Positions 48,477 to 60,026 are shown, counted from the first letter of the stretch. The stretch is 64,000 nucleotides of DNA from Papaver somniferum (GCF_003573695.1 NW_020621936.1:310001-374000); one strand, 5' to 3'. The notes: a model not told the origin generated them from the letters alone. Made by a program: numbers and translations.

Positions 48477-48655
48477 GCATAGACTTAGGGTTTTGCGCGT
48501 CGAAAACCCTAATTTAGCATTTTGAAAAAAGATACCCTGGTAATTATTACATAAGTGTATTGAATGTTCTAACAAATGTGTTCGGTGTCACTGGCGACGT
48601 CATGCTATAGTAAGGTTTTACGATTATACCCTTTGTCTAAAAACCACCATCAACA

Positions 48656-48670
48656 TTAAGTCCCCTGCTT
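48656..48670 (-). other. E2 polypurine tract
   Basis: The minus strand reads AAGCAGGGGACTTAA directly before the 3' LTR TG. Confidence 0.6.
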
Positions 48671-49319
48671 AGCTTGGAACAGGAGCCTTGTTGCGAGGTA
48701 AGCATAAGATGGTGACGGACGAGTGACAGTAAGTCGTAAGAGAAAGTTGAGGAGGCTTTCCTGACCTTTTTCGAGATGTAAATAGAATTTGCAATCCTTG
48801 CCTCTGGTAGTTTTGCACAAATCCCAGTGTAATTAGGCGTCTTTGGGTTAAGCCTTGGAACAGGAAGTGGAGTTGCTCGCCGGCATCAAGGAACTTGGAA
48901 TAGGCGTGGACCATCTGGCTGGCATGGCGTCGGCAAGGAAAGCTTGGCGTAGCACGGACTGGGAAGAATTGGAAGGCGGCGCAAGTTGGGAAGCTGGCGC
49001 AATTGGGAAGCTGGTGTGATTGGGAAGCTGGTACAGCTTGGCCAGATCGGTGGGGCCGGTGTTAACAAGGGGAGAGCGTGTGTTTCTATAAGGTATCAAA
49101 GTTTCCTTGTGAGCCTGATTTTCTTTCACGCACGCTTTTAATCAGGGCGTTCTTTTATTTATGCCAAAATTTTGGAAGCGTTACACCCGTGAAACACGTC
49201 ACTTCCCTTTTTCTCCTTAGGGTTTTTATAGTATATACATACTTCCGGTGAGGTTGCGTTGTATTCCCTCTCCCCGTTGATTGTAAGTAAGGCAACTCTA
49301 TTGTTTTCTCAATATCATA

Positions 49320-49796
49320 ATGGCAGCCCCTGGTGATGATAACGACGGCGTTACCAATTTTTTGGAGAGATACCGCGGTATTGATGGAGGCCAGTCTTCT
49401 TCCCATGAGGAGTCGTTGGGCAGGATTGGTTCACTGTTTCGCGAAGTTAGAGCAATCATCCAAGACATTCCTTCTATTCATTCATGCGAGGCACGGGTGA
49501 AGGCGCAGGCTTCCATGGATTCTGACATGGGTGAGTCAGGGGATCTTCTTCTAAAGGATATTGAGAAAGCTTCCGGGACGTCTGGCGGAAACTTTACTGG
49601 TGATGTCAGTGCTTCCGGGGGAATCATGGTCGCGCACATTGGCTCGATGGCTGGAGTGGAGAGCAGGAAAGAGATGGTCGTTGCTGCTGAGACAGCGTCC
49701 AGGTGGGACATGGAGGCTATTGTTGTCGATACGTCCTCCTTGTGGAATCTTTGTTGTCTGAAAGATTGCAGGGGAAAGTATATGAAGAAACCCTAA
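49320..49796 (+). CDS. ORF on the strand opposite to E2 (158 aa), unknown function
   Basis: An intact frame starting MAAPGDDNDGVTNF, on the opposite strand to Gag and located between the protease and the 3' LTR. It is hydrophilic in the first half and Ser/Gly/Ala-rich in the middle, and it ends in a short Cys-containing basic tail (LWNLCCLKDCRGKYMKKP). There is no signal peptide, membrane helix or known motif. A TATA-like TATAGTATATACATAC lies about 95 bases upstream (49227-49242) on the same strand, so it might be transcribed independently. Antisense ORFs in just this position are known in Tat-type plant elements (family knowledge); whether this one is homologous needs a search. It could also be a captured host fragment. 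Confidence 0.5.
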   Translation: MAAPGDDNDGVTNFLERYRGIDGGQSSSHEESLGRIGSLFREVRAIIQDIPSIHSCEARVKAQASMDSDMGESGDLLLKDIEKASGTSGGNFTGDVSASGGIMVAHIGSMAGVESRKEMVVAAETASRWDMEAIVVDTSSLWNLCCLKDCRGKYMKKP

Positions 49797-50265
49797 CCAG
49801 GGCGCCAGGGGTTTTGAGCCGTTGGCGAATAGTTTTCCTCTTTCGTTGTTTCCCTTTGGGACTTAGCTGCTTTTGATGTCTTGCAATCTCCCTTTTATTG
49901 TATTCATGTTGAACTTTTGTGTCTTCGCACCGAATAAAACTTATGAACCCGAGACTTCTGCCGGAAATGATTGTCTTGACTCCCATATTATCTTCATTGG
50001 AGTGTCTGGCTGATTGAAAGTGATGTTTTTTCTATGGTACTGATTTCGAACTAGTTTAGGAAGGTTAAAAAAGGAAAGTTTCTTTTTTTTTTGATATTTT
50101 ACTGGAGGGGAAGGACGAGATTGCTTAATGGGAGAAAACTGAAACCCTGCCCTGTGAATGCAAGTGGTGCATTTATCTTGAGGAAATACAATAGTAGAGG
50201 TGAAAAGGAAAATTGCTGAGGAAATATCGAAGAGCGAATGTCGGGAAGTTAGGTAGCGCGACCTT

Positions 50266-51174
50266 TCAGGTACTGAAAGGTTCTAGCCATCGTGAGTGGA
50301 TCACCACACCTTTCAGTTTGTCCATGTTGATGAGCTTGCTATAGCCTCCCAGAAGGATATCAGTTACCGGATATGGTTCGTCCTTTTCTTCCTCAGGAGG
50401 GCTCTTTCGGACTGTCATGTCTACCGTCATCTTTCCGACTTGAAACGAGGTAGCCCTGACCACCATATCTCCGATCTGGGATAGATTTGGTTGTTGTGCG
50501 ATCGCCTGGTTCCTGTTTTCGTCATCTTCGAGGGCAATCTTCCGATCCTTCGCGAAGCGCTTAAAGGGTCCGGCGTTCCATTCACACCTTTTGACAGCGT
50601 CGTGCTCGGAAATCGTGCTGAGTCCCCATGACGGGTTATGAAGAGAAATGATTGACTGTATAGAGGGTTGTTCAGTCAGACTTACTTGAGTTCGGAGTTC
50701 GGGTGATAGCTTTGGCAGGCCTCCTCCAAGTAATAGAGTCTCGTTGGTAGGTTGTTGACACAGAAGCAGACCAGACGGTTGGTTGGATACTCTTTCGGGC
50801 GTCGATATGGGCAGAGGGGACGTCCCTAGCTTCGTCCTATTGTCGAGTATCCACGGGCGTCCCAGGACCATGTCGTAATTCAATTATTTGACAATGTGGA
50901 AAGTCACGTGCGTTGCAGTATTTCCCATGCTGACTTCGAGATTGACGTAGCCGAGTGCGTTCAAGTTTCTTCCCTCAAGGTCCTTGATGACCGACGGGGA
51001 ATGGCTAGCCTCTTGTTTCATTATTCCCACTGCTTTCAGGGTCTTGAAAGTAACGATGTTGAACCCTGAGGCCATGTCAATTAGTGTGTTGTTGAACTCG
51101 GTGCCCCTCGAATAAACCGTAGTTAGAAGTACCCAGTTGTGTTTCTCAGTAGCGATATTTTGGAAAACTTGCAC
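50266..51174 (-). pseudogene. E2 retropepsin-like protease domain
   Basis: Frame 51174-50884 contains NTLIDMASGFNIV, the position of the aspartic-protease active-site loop. The usual D-T/S-G reads D-M-A-S-G here, so catalysis is doubtful. After a TAA at 50881-50884 the same frame goes on with NYDMVLGRPWILD, the conserved I-L-G-R flap-end motif, and a 200-residue tail ending at 50266. No RT follows. The tail includes PYPVTDILLGGYSKLINMD, which I do not recognise. Confidence 0.6.
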
Positions 51175-51404
51175 CCCTAGTGTGGCTTCTGTAGCATGAG
51201 GAAGCCGTTTTCCAGATACTACGTGGTAGAGGGCCGCAAAAATGTCTTGGCGTTGCGCCTTGGAGAATTAGAGGATTTCACATATGTGCTGCATCATGGA
51301 CTGCACCGTTTCATGTACGGAGTCCCCAGAAATCCCGCAATTTCTTACGGGGAGCGGATCCCTCTGTACTCCTTCATTCCTTAGCCAAAGTTCTCCTGTC
51401 TATA

Positions 51405-53034
51405 CCTTTTCCTTAAAAATGTGCTTCAGCTTGTTGCAGTCGCTGGTCGGGTGGCTCACAAACCTATGGTAGTGGCAGAATTTGGGATTCGCCATTTCAG
51501 CCTCAGTCAGCGGGCGTCTAAGAGGTGGCAGTCTGATGACGTTATCTTGGACCCATGTTTCTAAGAGTTCGATTACTTCCTCGATTGGAAATGGGAAGTC
51601 TAGGTCATCCTCTCTTGTTTCATGAAGATATTCGGGGGGTTTAGTTGTGGCTTTCCGTGGCGGAGCCTCCCGTCGTGCCAGGGCCGTGCGTATAGGGTGT
51701 TGATCCGTTGTCGGCGCCTTCCTCTTTCGTCTACCACGTTACATAGGAGGGGCCTGTATTGTATGGCTTGTTGAGGAGGCGCGCGCTTCTCCGAACTTCA
51801 CGCATATCTTCACCCCTGGGTGGCCTGGTTCTTTGTAATAAAGCCGGTGTTGTTGTGGCTGATCGTTTGGAAGCTTCATGGAGTTCGGAGAACGTCTGGA
51901 ACCGCAAGTTCTCCAGTAAGGCGCGGTAGATGGAAGTCATGCAATTGATGCATGAATTGACCAGTTGATGCTCAGTCTCACTCGGATCGTGGCAATCCAG
52001 TGCTTGGATCCTGAATCTCTTGAAAAAATCATTTGGATGTTCGTCATTTTGTTGGAACATTCTCCCTAGATCTGAGAGAGTGACTTGTTCAGACACGAAG
52101 AAATATTTCCTGTAAATTGATGTAACCATTTCACTCCAATCACGGATGATGCCTGGTGTGATACAGTTGTACCACGTGTATGCTCTTTCGGTAAGTGATT
52201 TTGAAAACTCCCTTAGGCGGAGAACATGGTTGTATTCATGTTCACCCAAGGCCTCTAGGAACCGCGAGATACGTTCCCGTGCATTGTCGGTTCCATCGTA
52301 TAAAGTGAACTGAGGGGATGAGTATCCTCTCGGGAGAGGAATCCTCTGGATCTCGATTTGGTAAGGAGGTTGGTGCTGATGCGCATCCGTATCGTCGCTT
52401 TTGATTCGATTTTGGAGGAGTCGCTCCAGATCTTCTCGTGTGACGAAGTTTGATGGGAGATTTCCTGCTACTGAGGTTCTAATACGAACTTCTTCGCCTG
52501 TGTTAGTGCGCTCTGTTGAGGTGTCGATTCCAGGGTCATTGGGAATGTTCGTCCTTGACTCGGGTTGGCGTAGTCCCCGGAGGTTTGTGGTGTTGGCATC
52601 GGGGTTGTTAGGAGCGTCTGTTCTCGACTCCGGTTATCGTAGCTCTTGTGGCAGTCGTTCTGTTAAGGCTTTGAGAAAAACAACACCTTTTTCTGGGTTG
52701 AAACCATGTCTGTCTGGGCCCCAGCAAGAGCCTCTTGTCTCTCCATCAAATCGGAGATTGTGATGTAAGGCCTGCCTCCTCTGTTTTCTCGCCCTGGTGA
52801 TTGAGTAGACGTTGTTCGGGTGGCTGTCAGAAGGGTCGTGCTTGTTGAAGCATTAGGGGTAGCAGCGACGGCTCGAGCTCTGGTGACTGGTGGTATAACA
52901 CCTGGGGCGCTTTCCGTGTTGCCAAGGTCGGCAGGTGATGTAGCAGTTCCGTTGGAAGAGTCGTTAGTGCCAGGAGCAATTTCCATACTGGTGCTTTCAG
53001 GGCTTGTCGCGGATCCAGACCTTAGTTCTACCAT
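51405..53034 (-). pseudogene. E2 Gag with C-x2-H-x4-H-x4-C knuckle
   Basis: Frame 53034-52663 begins MVELRSGSATSPES, a Ser/Thr/Ala-rich N-terminus. The next part carries PRGYSSPQFTLYDGTDNAR (about 52345) and continues into frame 52249-51731 with the retrotransposon Gag core (LTERAYTWYNCITPG, FFVSEQ, NDFFKRFRIQALDC). Further on, at about 51475-51415, is C-HY-H-RFVS-H-PTSD-C followed by NKLKHIFKEKV and a stop. That C-x2-H-x4-H-x4-C spacing is the Gag knuckle used in Tat-type elements. Frame changes near 52660 and 51730 break it. Confidence 0.7.
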
Positions 53035-53100
53035 GCTGAATGAATAGAGTCGGGAAGGTAATATTGGAATCGGAAATCAACTTTGAAACTGAGAGATTGA

Positions 53101-53119
53101 CCTCCCACTGTGGTCGCCA
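53101..53119 (-). other. E2 primer-binding site candidate
   Basis: The minus strand reads TGGCGACCACAGTGGGAGG two bases after the LTR. It looks like the TGGCGAC... primers of Tat/Ogre elements. The matching tRNA was not identified. Confidence 0.5.
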
Positions 53120-53889
53120 ATTATTTATGGGTGAAAACCATTTCTGCTGATTTTGGTAATTTCGGTAGGTGGGTGAGAAACAAATCTAAACCCTAAACAA
53201 ATGTACTGCACGGGAGTACTTTAGATTCGAGAGATCAATCTTTACAAATCTTGCCTAAACCAAGAAATGGCTGTTACAGACTTGCTTCGGTCACAAATTG
53301 GAGGAGAACGGCTGGTTTAGGGAGGGAAGCGAAGAGAGTGTTGAGACCAGAACAGTTCTGGAAGAGTAGTGCTCGACTTGTATCAGAAGATGAAAGCTTG
53401 AGAAGCTTGCAATAGTTGGAAGCTTTGAGAAAGCTAGAAAAGTTGCCTTTCCGAGTATTGTATTTCTCCGTGACCAAACTTGTTGTCTGGTGGAAATAGG
53501 TGAGACCTATTTATACAAGCCGAAGTGAAACGGATGAGTAAATGGGAGGAGGTGGTAACCGATAACGCCTGGAATTGATGTTCCATAATGTTTGAGCGTT
53601 TCACTATTAATCCCTGTATTTACTAACCTCTTTGCTCTTATGACACTGTCTTAAAACGGGTGTAGTGTACGCTGCACGTTGTAAACCGCCAAACCAAAAA
53701 CCCTAAAGAGCATCCCCCAGCTTGTGACATGCGTTGATGTATCGAGTGTTTTCATGGAAAACGTGTAGCATGTTGCTAGTTACACAACGGGTGCAAGCGG
53801 CAATGCCAGGCTGCAAGTGGTGCATGGCATGTGTGGCATGCCTTGGTTGCAGGTTGCACATCGAGTGCGAGTGATAATGCCAGGCTGCA

Positions 53890-55770
53890 AGTGGCGCTTT
53901 GGCATGCGCCAATGGAATGTGGCGGCTTTGGCCCTTGGGTTGCACGGTTGGCAAGCTAGGATGCAAGCGCCACTTTGGCATGTGCCAATGGCGTGTGTGG
54001 TGGCTTGGCCCTTGGGTTGCACTCTTGGCAAGCTAGGCTGCAAGCGCCACTTTTGGCATGTGTCAATGGCATGTGGTGGCTTTGGCCCTTGGGTTGCACG
54101 GTTGGCAAGCTAGGATGCAAGCGCCACTTTTTGGCATGTGTGGCGGCTTGGCCCTTGGGTTGCACGGTTGGAAAGCTAGGCTGCAAGCGCCACTTTTGGC
54201 ATGTACCAATGGCATGTGTGACGGCTTGGCCCTTGGGTTGCACGGTTGGCAAGCTAGGATGCAAGCGCCACTTTAGCATGTGCCAATGGCGTGTGTGGCG
54301 GCTTGGCCCTTGGGTTGCACGTTTGGCAAGCTAGGATGCAAGCGCCACTTTTGGCATGTGCCAATGGCATGTGGCGTCTTTGGACCTTTGGTTGCACGAT
54401 TGGCAAGCTAGGCTGCAAGCGCCACTTTAGCATGTGTCAATGGCGTGTGTGGTGGCTTGGCCCTTGGGTTGCACGGTTGGCAAGCTAGGCTGCAAGCATC
54501 ACTTTTGGCATGTGCCAATGGCATGTGACGGCTTTGGCCCTTGGGTTGCACGGTTGGCAAGCTAGGCTGCAAGCGCCACTTTTTGGCATGTGTGGCGGCT
54601 TGGCCCTTGGGTTGCACGGTTGGAAAGCTAGGATGCAAGCGCCACTTTTGGCATGTGTGGCGGCTTGGCCCTTGGGTTGCACGGTTTGCAAGCTAGGATG
54701 CAAGCGCCACTTTGGCATGTGTCAATGGCGTGTGTGGCGGCTTGGCCCTTGGGTTGCACGGTTGGCAAGCTAGGCTGCAAGCGCCACTTTTGGCATGTGT
54801 CAATGGCATGTGGAGGCTTTGGCCCTTGGGTTGCGCGGTTGGCAAGCTAGGCTGCAAGCGCCACTTTGGCATGTGCCAATGACGTGTGTGGCGGCTTGGC
54901 CCTTGGGTTGCACGGTTGGCACTAGGCTGCAAGTGCCACTTTTGGCATGTGCCAATGGCATGTGGCGGCTTTGGCCCTTGGGTTGCACGGTTGGCAAGCT
55001 AAGATACAAGCGCCACTTTTGGCATGTGCCAATGGCATGTGGCGGCTTTGGCCCTTGGGTTGCATGGTTGGCAAGCTAGGCTGCAAGCGCCACTTTTGGC
55101 ATGTGCCAATGGCATGTGTGGCGGCTTGTCCCTTGGGTTGCACGGTTGGCAAGCTAGGCTGCAAGCGCCACTTTGGCATGTGCCAATGGCATGTGTCGCG
55201 GATTGTCCCTTGGGTTGCACGGTTGGTAAGTTAGGCTGCAAGCGCCACTTTGACATGTGCCAATGGCATGTGTGACGGATTGGCCCTTGGATTGCACGGT
55301 TGGCAAGCTAGGTTGCAAGCGCTACTTTGGAATGTGCCAATGGCATGTGTGGTGCGGTTTGGCCCTTGGGTTGCACGGTTGGCAAGCTTGAATGCAAGCG
55401 CCACTTTGGAATGTGCCAATGGCATGTTTGGAGGCTTGGCCCTTGGGTTGCACGGTTGGCAAGCTAGGCTGCAAGCGCCACTTTGGCATGTGTGGCGGCT
55501 TGGCCCTTGGGTTGCACGGTTGGAAAGCTAGGCTGCAAGCGCCACTTTGGCATGTGCCAATGGCATGTGTGGCGGCTTGGCCCTTGGGTTGCACGGTTGG
55601 CAAGCTAGGCTGCAAGCGCCACTTTGGCATGTGCCAATGGCATATATGGCGGCTTGGCCCTTGGGTTGCACGGTTGGAAAGCTAGGCTGCAAGCGCCACT
55701 TTGGCATGTGTGGCGGATTGGCCCTTGGGTTGCACGGTTGGCAAGCTAGGCTGCAAGTGCCACTTTTGGC
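53890..55770. repeat. 77-bp tandem array in the E2 5' LTR (about 25 units)
   Basis: Same unit as in the other LTR but about twice as many copies. It includes short variants that lack about 13 bases (GGCATGTGTGGCGG directly, without GCCAATGGCATGT), for example near 54134, 54582, 54648, 55488 and 55703. The short variants were not seen in the other LTR. Confidence 0.92.
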
Positions 55771-56310
55771 AGGGTTGCCATTGTGCGCGATGTGCGGCTT
55801 AATTTTGGCATGGTTGTCGTGGGGCGCAGTGTGCGGCTTAGTTTTGGCATGGTTGTCATGATGTGCAGTGTGTGGCTTAGTTTTGGCATGGTTTCCATTG
55901 TGCGCAGTGAGCGGCTTAGTTTTGGCATGGTTGCCATGGTGCGCAGTGTGCGGCTTAGTTTTGGCATGGTTTCCAGGGTGCGAGTGTGCGGCTTAGTTTT
56001 GGCATGGTTGCCATGGTGCCCAATTAGCGGCTTAGTTTTGGCATGGTTTCCATGGTGCGCGGTGTGCGGCTTAACTTTGGCATGGTTGCCATGGTGCGAA
56101 GTGTGCGGCTTAGTTTTGGCATGGTTATCGTGGTGCGCGGTGTGCGGCTTAATTTTGGAATGGTTTCCATGGTGCGCAGTGTGCGGCTTAGTTTTGGCAT
56201 GGTTGCCATGGTGCGCGGTGTGCGACTTAATTTTGGCATGGTTTCCATGGTGCGCAGTGTGCGGCTTAGTTTTGGCATGGTTGCCATGGTGCGTAGTGTG
56301 CGGCTTGCAT
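55771..56310. repeat. 39-bp tandem array in the E2 5' LTR (about 14 units)
   Basis: Same unit as above. 39 is a multiple of three, so it reads as a 13-residue repeat (MVAMVRSVRLSFG on the plus strand), which explains the long repetitive ORFs there. Confidence 0.93.
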
Positions 56311-56486
56311 AGACTTAGGGCTTTGCGCGTCGAAAACCCTAATTTAGCATTTTGAAAAAAGATACCCTGGTAATTATTACATAAATGTATTGAATGTTCT
56401 AACAAATGTGTTCGGTGTCACTGGTGACGTCATGCTATACGTAAGGTTTTGCGACTATACCCTTTGTCTGAAAACCACCATCAACA

Positions 56487-57907
56487 CCAACATAAAAGAT
56501 AAAAACTCACAGGAAATCCATCTGGGCCTAGAGCTTTATTCTGTCCAAGACTTTTAATAGCTGCTACACATTCTTCCTCATCAATGTCTCTTTCAAGCCA
56601 AAATTTCAAATTCTCAGAAATAGTTGGAAAATTCATGCCTTCCATACTTACTGTTCTTTGAGTTTGATTCTGAAAAATATTCTTGAAGAAGTCCACAATA
56701 CCAGTCTTTATTTCACTCTCATCAGAAGTCATATTTCCATTAACTTTTAATTAGCCAATATAGTTTCTTCTTCTCTTGTCATTCACAATTCTATGAAAAT
56801 ATTTAGTGTTATGCTCAAAATATTTAGTATGAATAACTCTTGCCCTGCTTCTCAATTTTTCAGCCCTGAGAATAGTTAACTTGCAATACTCTTGTCTTGC
56901 AGTAGCTCTCTCCTCCCATTGAGCTTCTGTGAGGCCATTGTTGACATTTTGCACAGCATCTAAATCCACAAAGATATCTTCCAACTCTTCAAGCCTTTTT
57001 TCCAGATCTCCAATATGCTCCTTACTCCACTCTTTTAGCTTTGGCTTTAACAGCTGTAACTTCTTACAAAAAATAAATCCAGCACTTCCTGTAACATGAA
57101 AAGAAAGCCATAATTCTCTAACAAATGGGAGAAAATTTGGATGAGAAAACCAGAAATACTCACAGCGAAATGGAGATGGTTCATGCTTCACCCCTTCACA
57201 AATTAAGGCAATAGGATTATGATCAGAGCAGGGTCTTGCTAAAGCTTGTTGCATAACTTGAGGGTAGAAATTTTCCCAAGAGGCTGAAATTAGGATTCTG
57301 TCAATGCGACTACTTATACTTTGAACTTGATTATTTGTCCAAGTAGATGTAGTACCATGAAGAGGAAGATCAATTAGATGATGCTTGGAAATGAACTTGT
57401 TGAATCTCTGCATACCAGAAGTATAATCCCCACCTGAAGTTCTTTCATAAGTAAACCTTATTTCATTAAAATCCCCTCCAATAACCCAAGGAAGCTGCCA
57501 AAAACATCTTACTTCTTCTACTTCTCTCCAAAAAAAAACTTAATTTCTTCAGTATTTGAAGCAGATGGTGCATACACACCTGTAAGCATCCACTCAAAAG
57601 AATTTGAGATAGTTTTACAATGTAAAGTGATTGAATATGGTCCAATGAGAGAATCAATAACTTCAACCTTAGAAGAATCCCACATGCATAAAATTCCTCC
57701 TGAACTTCCTTGAGAAGGTGAATCTAACCATTTTACATTTTTATTACTCCAACATTGCCAGACATAAAGGTCATTGCATTATTGTAACTTAGTTTCCTGA
57801 AGAAGAACTATATTAGGCTTCCAATCTCCAATCTTTTTTTTAACAATATCCCTTCTATTCAAATCATTTAGACCCTTAATATTCCAAAAAACTGTTTTGA
57901 AATCCAT
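56487..57907 (-). pseudogene. LINE ORF2, 5' part: endonuclease and start of reverse transcriptase
   Basis: It starts MDFKTVFWNIKGLND at 57907, overlapping nothing, and shows the apurinic-like endonuclease series: LLQETKL (about 57800), GGDFNEIR (about 57470), DRIL (about 57300) and SDHNPIAL (about 57220). The linker frame 57413-56751 continues to the RT start with KSLGQNKALGPDGFPVSFY (RT motif region 0-1), where E2 interrupts it. A TAA at about 57785, a frame change near 57540 and a TAA at about 56753 make it inactive. Confidence 0.85.
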
Positions 57908-58079
57908 AGAAAAAGAAACTCCCAAAAGAACACACAAAGAGATATCCAAATTAGCATACCTTCTTATGCTCTAAATTGAAGTTGAAAAGATGAATTCTCA
58001 ACGTATCAATCATTGCATCGTCAATCTCCACCTGTGTTCCTTGAAAATGGATGCCCAATTTCGGACAAATGTACACCAT

Positions 58080-60026
58080 TTACAATAAAAAAATTTCAAA
58101 TTCTTGTCTCAGAATGGGATCTACCTTCAACTTCTTAGTACTCCATTTTTCATTTGAGCTCAAAAAGTAATCAAATTTCCTTGGATTATCGATTTTCTTA
58201 TTGAGAGTGGGAGATGTTGAAGATGGAATACCAGATGAGTCTATCATTTGTAAATAAGGGATAAACACTGCTGTTTTCAGATATTCATTAACATCATCTT
58301 CATTTTGAAAAAGTGGTAATATAGTCGTTGCCGAATTTCCATTTGAATAAGAAAAAGTTGTTGAATTCAAATCTTCCACACGTGTTAAATTCATATCGTT
58401 ATCTTGATTCGACGGATCTTCATTTGAAGTAGAAGTTGGATCCGAAACCAAACCCGAATTTGTAGTCTGTATCCTCTTTCCGTTTTCATTGGAGACAAAT
58501 TCAAAATTTGAATTCTCATTTACTGTCTTCCCTTTTTCAACGAGAGAAAATTTCCGAAACAAATTTTTCCGGCGAGTCATGCGGTTTTAGAATATTTCGA
58601 GGTATTCTCTGCCATTCTACATTGAATGACAATGTTGGCACCGGATCAACTGGAGTAGTTATCGATATTACTTCCAAATTTTGAACCAACACTTTCTGAC
58701 TTGATTGATCAAAAACACCATCAAAGACCTTGAATGACGAGATGTGAATCGGAAAAAATGAACCTTCAAAACGAAAAACGAAAGAAGTATTAAGACCATT
58801 GAAGTTTCTGACCTTAATTCTAATAGTTGAGGCATCATTCCATGTTATAGTGGAATTATGAACCTCCATCAGTCCTCCAAACATAAAGCCCAGCTCCTGA
58901 AAAAGTTTATTTCCCCAAAGATCAAACGGGACTCCTTTGACCTCCAACCAAGAACCCTCTGAAGAAATAGTGGGTCGAGCAACTGAGTTTGCTGCATTCC
59001 ACCAAGGCATCAGCCTGATGAAAGTACCATCATAACCCCAATGACCATTGTTTAACAGTAGATTTTTATTTTCCAAAGAAGCAAAAAAGAAAGCTTTCTT
59101 AGTTGCAAAAGGATAAATGTCAAACCCAGCATCCATTCCAAATCTTTTCGCAATTTCCAAACCAATTGAATTCCATGAGAAAATCTTAATAGATGTTTCA
59201 ATGATAATGGCCTGATTCCAGCTCTCTTGTGATGAAGAAATATCAGTAATGCGTTGCGGCTCCACCTGTTCAACTGGTTGTTCATCTTTCAACTGGTTTT
59301 TCTTGATGAACAAATTGCAAATCAGTCTATAATGATGAATTTTCTTCCTCCGACTGTGCAACATCAGATTGCAACTCAGTCTGTGTAACCTTCTTTTGCA
59401 AGAAAATATCAGAAAAATCAGTAACAAAAGGCATCCATCTAGATGAATCATTTTCCGCCGGAAAACACATGTAATGCTTTACCTTATCACATGAATATGT
59501 GACACGAAAAAACTCTCCAAACTTATTTTGATCCCTGGAAAACAGTATATGTTCATTACCTCCGTGGAATATCCAATACCATTTTCCATAAAAACTTTTT
59601 CTTGATTATCTCTTCATGATATTCCTCATCCAAATGACACCCTCATTGCTAATCAGAACCTGAAGAATCTTCTTTGTATCCCTTGTTTTCTCATAAAAAA
59701 AATACCATTAGATCTTGATGAAAGAATAAAAGATTTAAACTTACAATCTATGATGATCTCTTTCCCTTAATGAACATGTTTGCTCTTGGAATTTTTCTTT
59801 TTTGAGACTGTTTGCCATTCTTGAGTTGTCACCTCCCTAATATCATTTGTTACATCTGATCTGCCAAATTAAACACCACGAACCCTATCTTCCCAGCTTG
59901 TTGTTGATCCTTCGACCATCTTCATCGTACCCTGTGAACCCTGCTTGATCTGCTGACCCTGCCTGCTCTGTTGAGATGAATCCATAAACCCTAATCCATG
60001 AAGTTGAGAAGAAGAACTTCTCACCA
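58080..60026 (-). pseudogene. LINE ORF1 (DUF4283-type RNA-binding protein), broken
   Basis: A start at 60026 (MVRSSSSQLHG) leads to a stop at 59869. Further frames at about 59600-59400 carry the FGEFFRVTYSCDK and CFPAENDSSRW pieces, typical of the N-terminal part of plant LINE ORF1. The main frame 59451-58537 holds the DUF4283 core (IGLEIAKRFG, LNNGHWGYDGTFIRLMPW, SWLEVKGVPFDLWG, then IRIKVRNFNGL). A frame change near 58560 leads to the Ser/Asn-rich basic C-terminal part ending at 58080. ORF1 proteins of this type bind the element RNA. At least three frame changes make it non-functional. Confidence 0.7.

Larger units (their letters stand above)
39501..48655 (-). repeat. E2 3' LTR, interrupted by E3
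   Basis: It consists of 48655-48222 and 41517-39501, about 2.45 kb without E3. It has the same ends, TGTTGATGG...CCATAAACA, and a TATA candidate at 39886-39894. It is about 0.9 kb shorter than the 5' LTR, almost wholly because of fewer 77-bp units. Confidence 0.9.
39501..56486 (-). mobile_element. E2: gag-protease LTR retrotransposon with satellite-bearing LTRs (about 10.3 kb, plus E3 inside)
   Basis: The minus-strand element is flanked by an exact 5-bp target duplication, CCAAC at 39496-39500 and 56487-56491. 5' LTR: 56486-53122. 3' LTR: 48655-39501, split by E3. Interior (53121-48656): primer site, Gag, protease-like domain, an ORF on the opposite strand, and a purine tract. No RT, RNase H or integrase is present. 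The Gag type, with a C-x2-H-x4-H-x4-C knuckle, and the antisense ORF before the 3' LTR fit the Tat (Ogre/Retand) branch of Ty3/gypsy (family knowledge; lineage is inference). Confidence 0.9.
53122..56486 (-). repeat. E2 5' LTR (3365 bp)
   Basis: On the minus strand it starts TGTTGATGGTGG at 56486. Its last bases CCATAAATA at 53122 correspond to CCATAAACA in the other LTR, one substitution. A TATA candidate TATAAATAG on the minus strand is at 53507-53515, so most of the LTR is U3. In transcription order U3 holds the 39-bp array (56310-55771) and then the 77-bp array (about 55770-53890). Confidence 0.9.
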
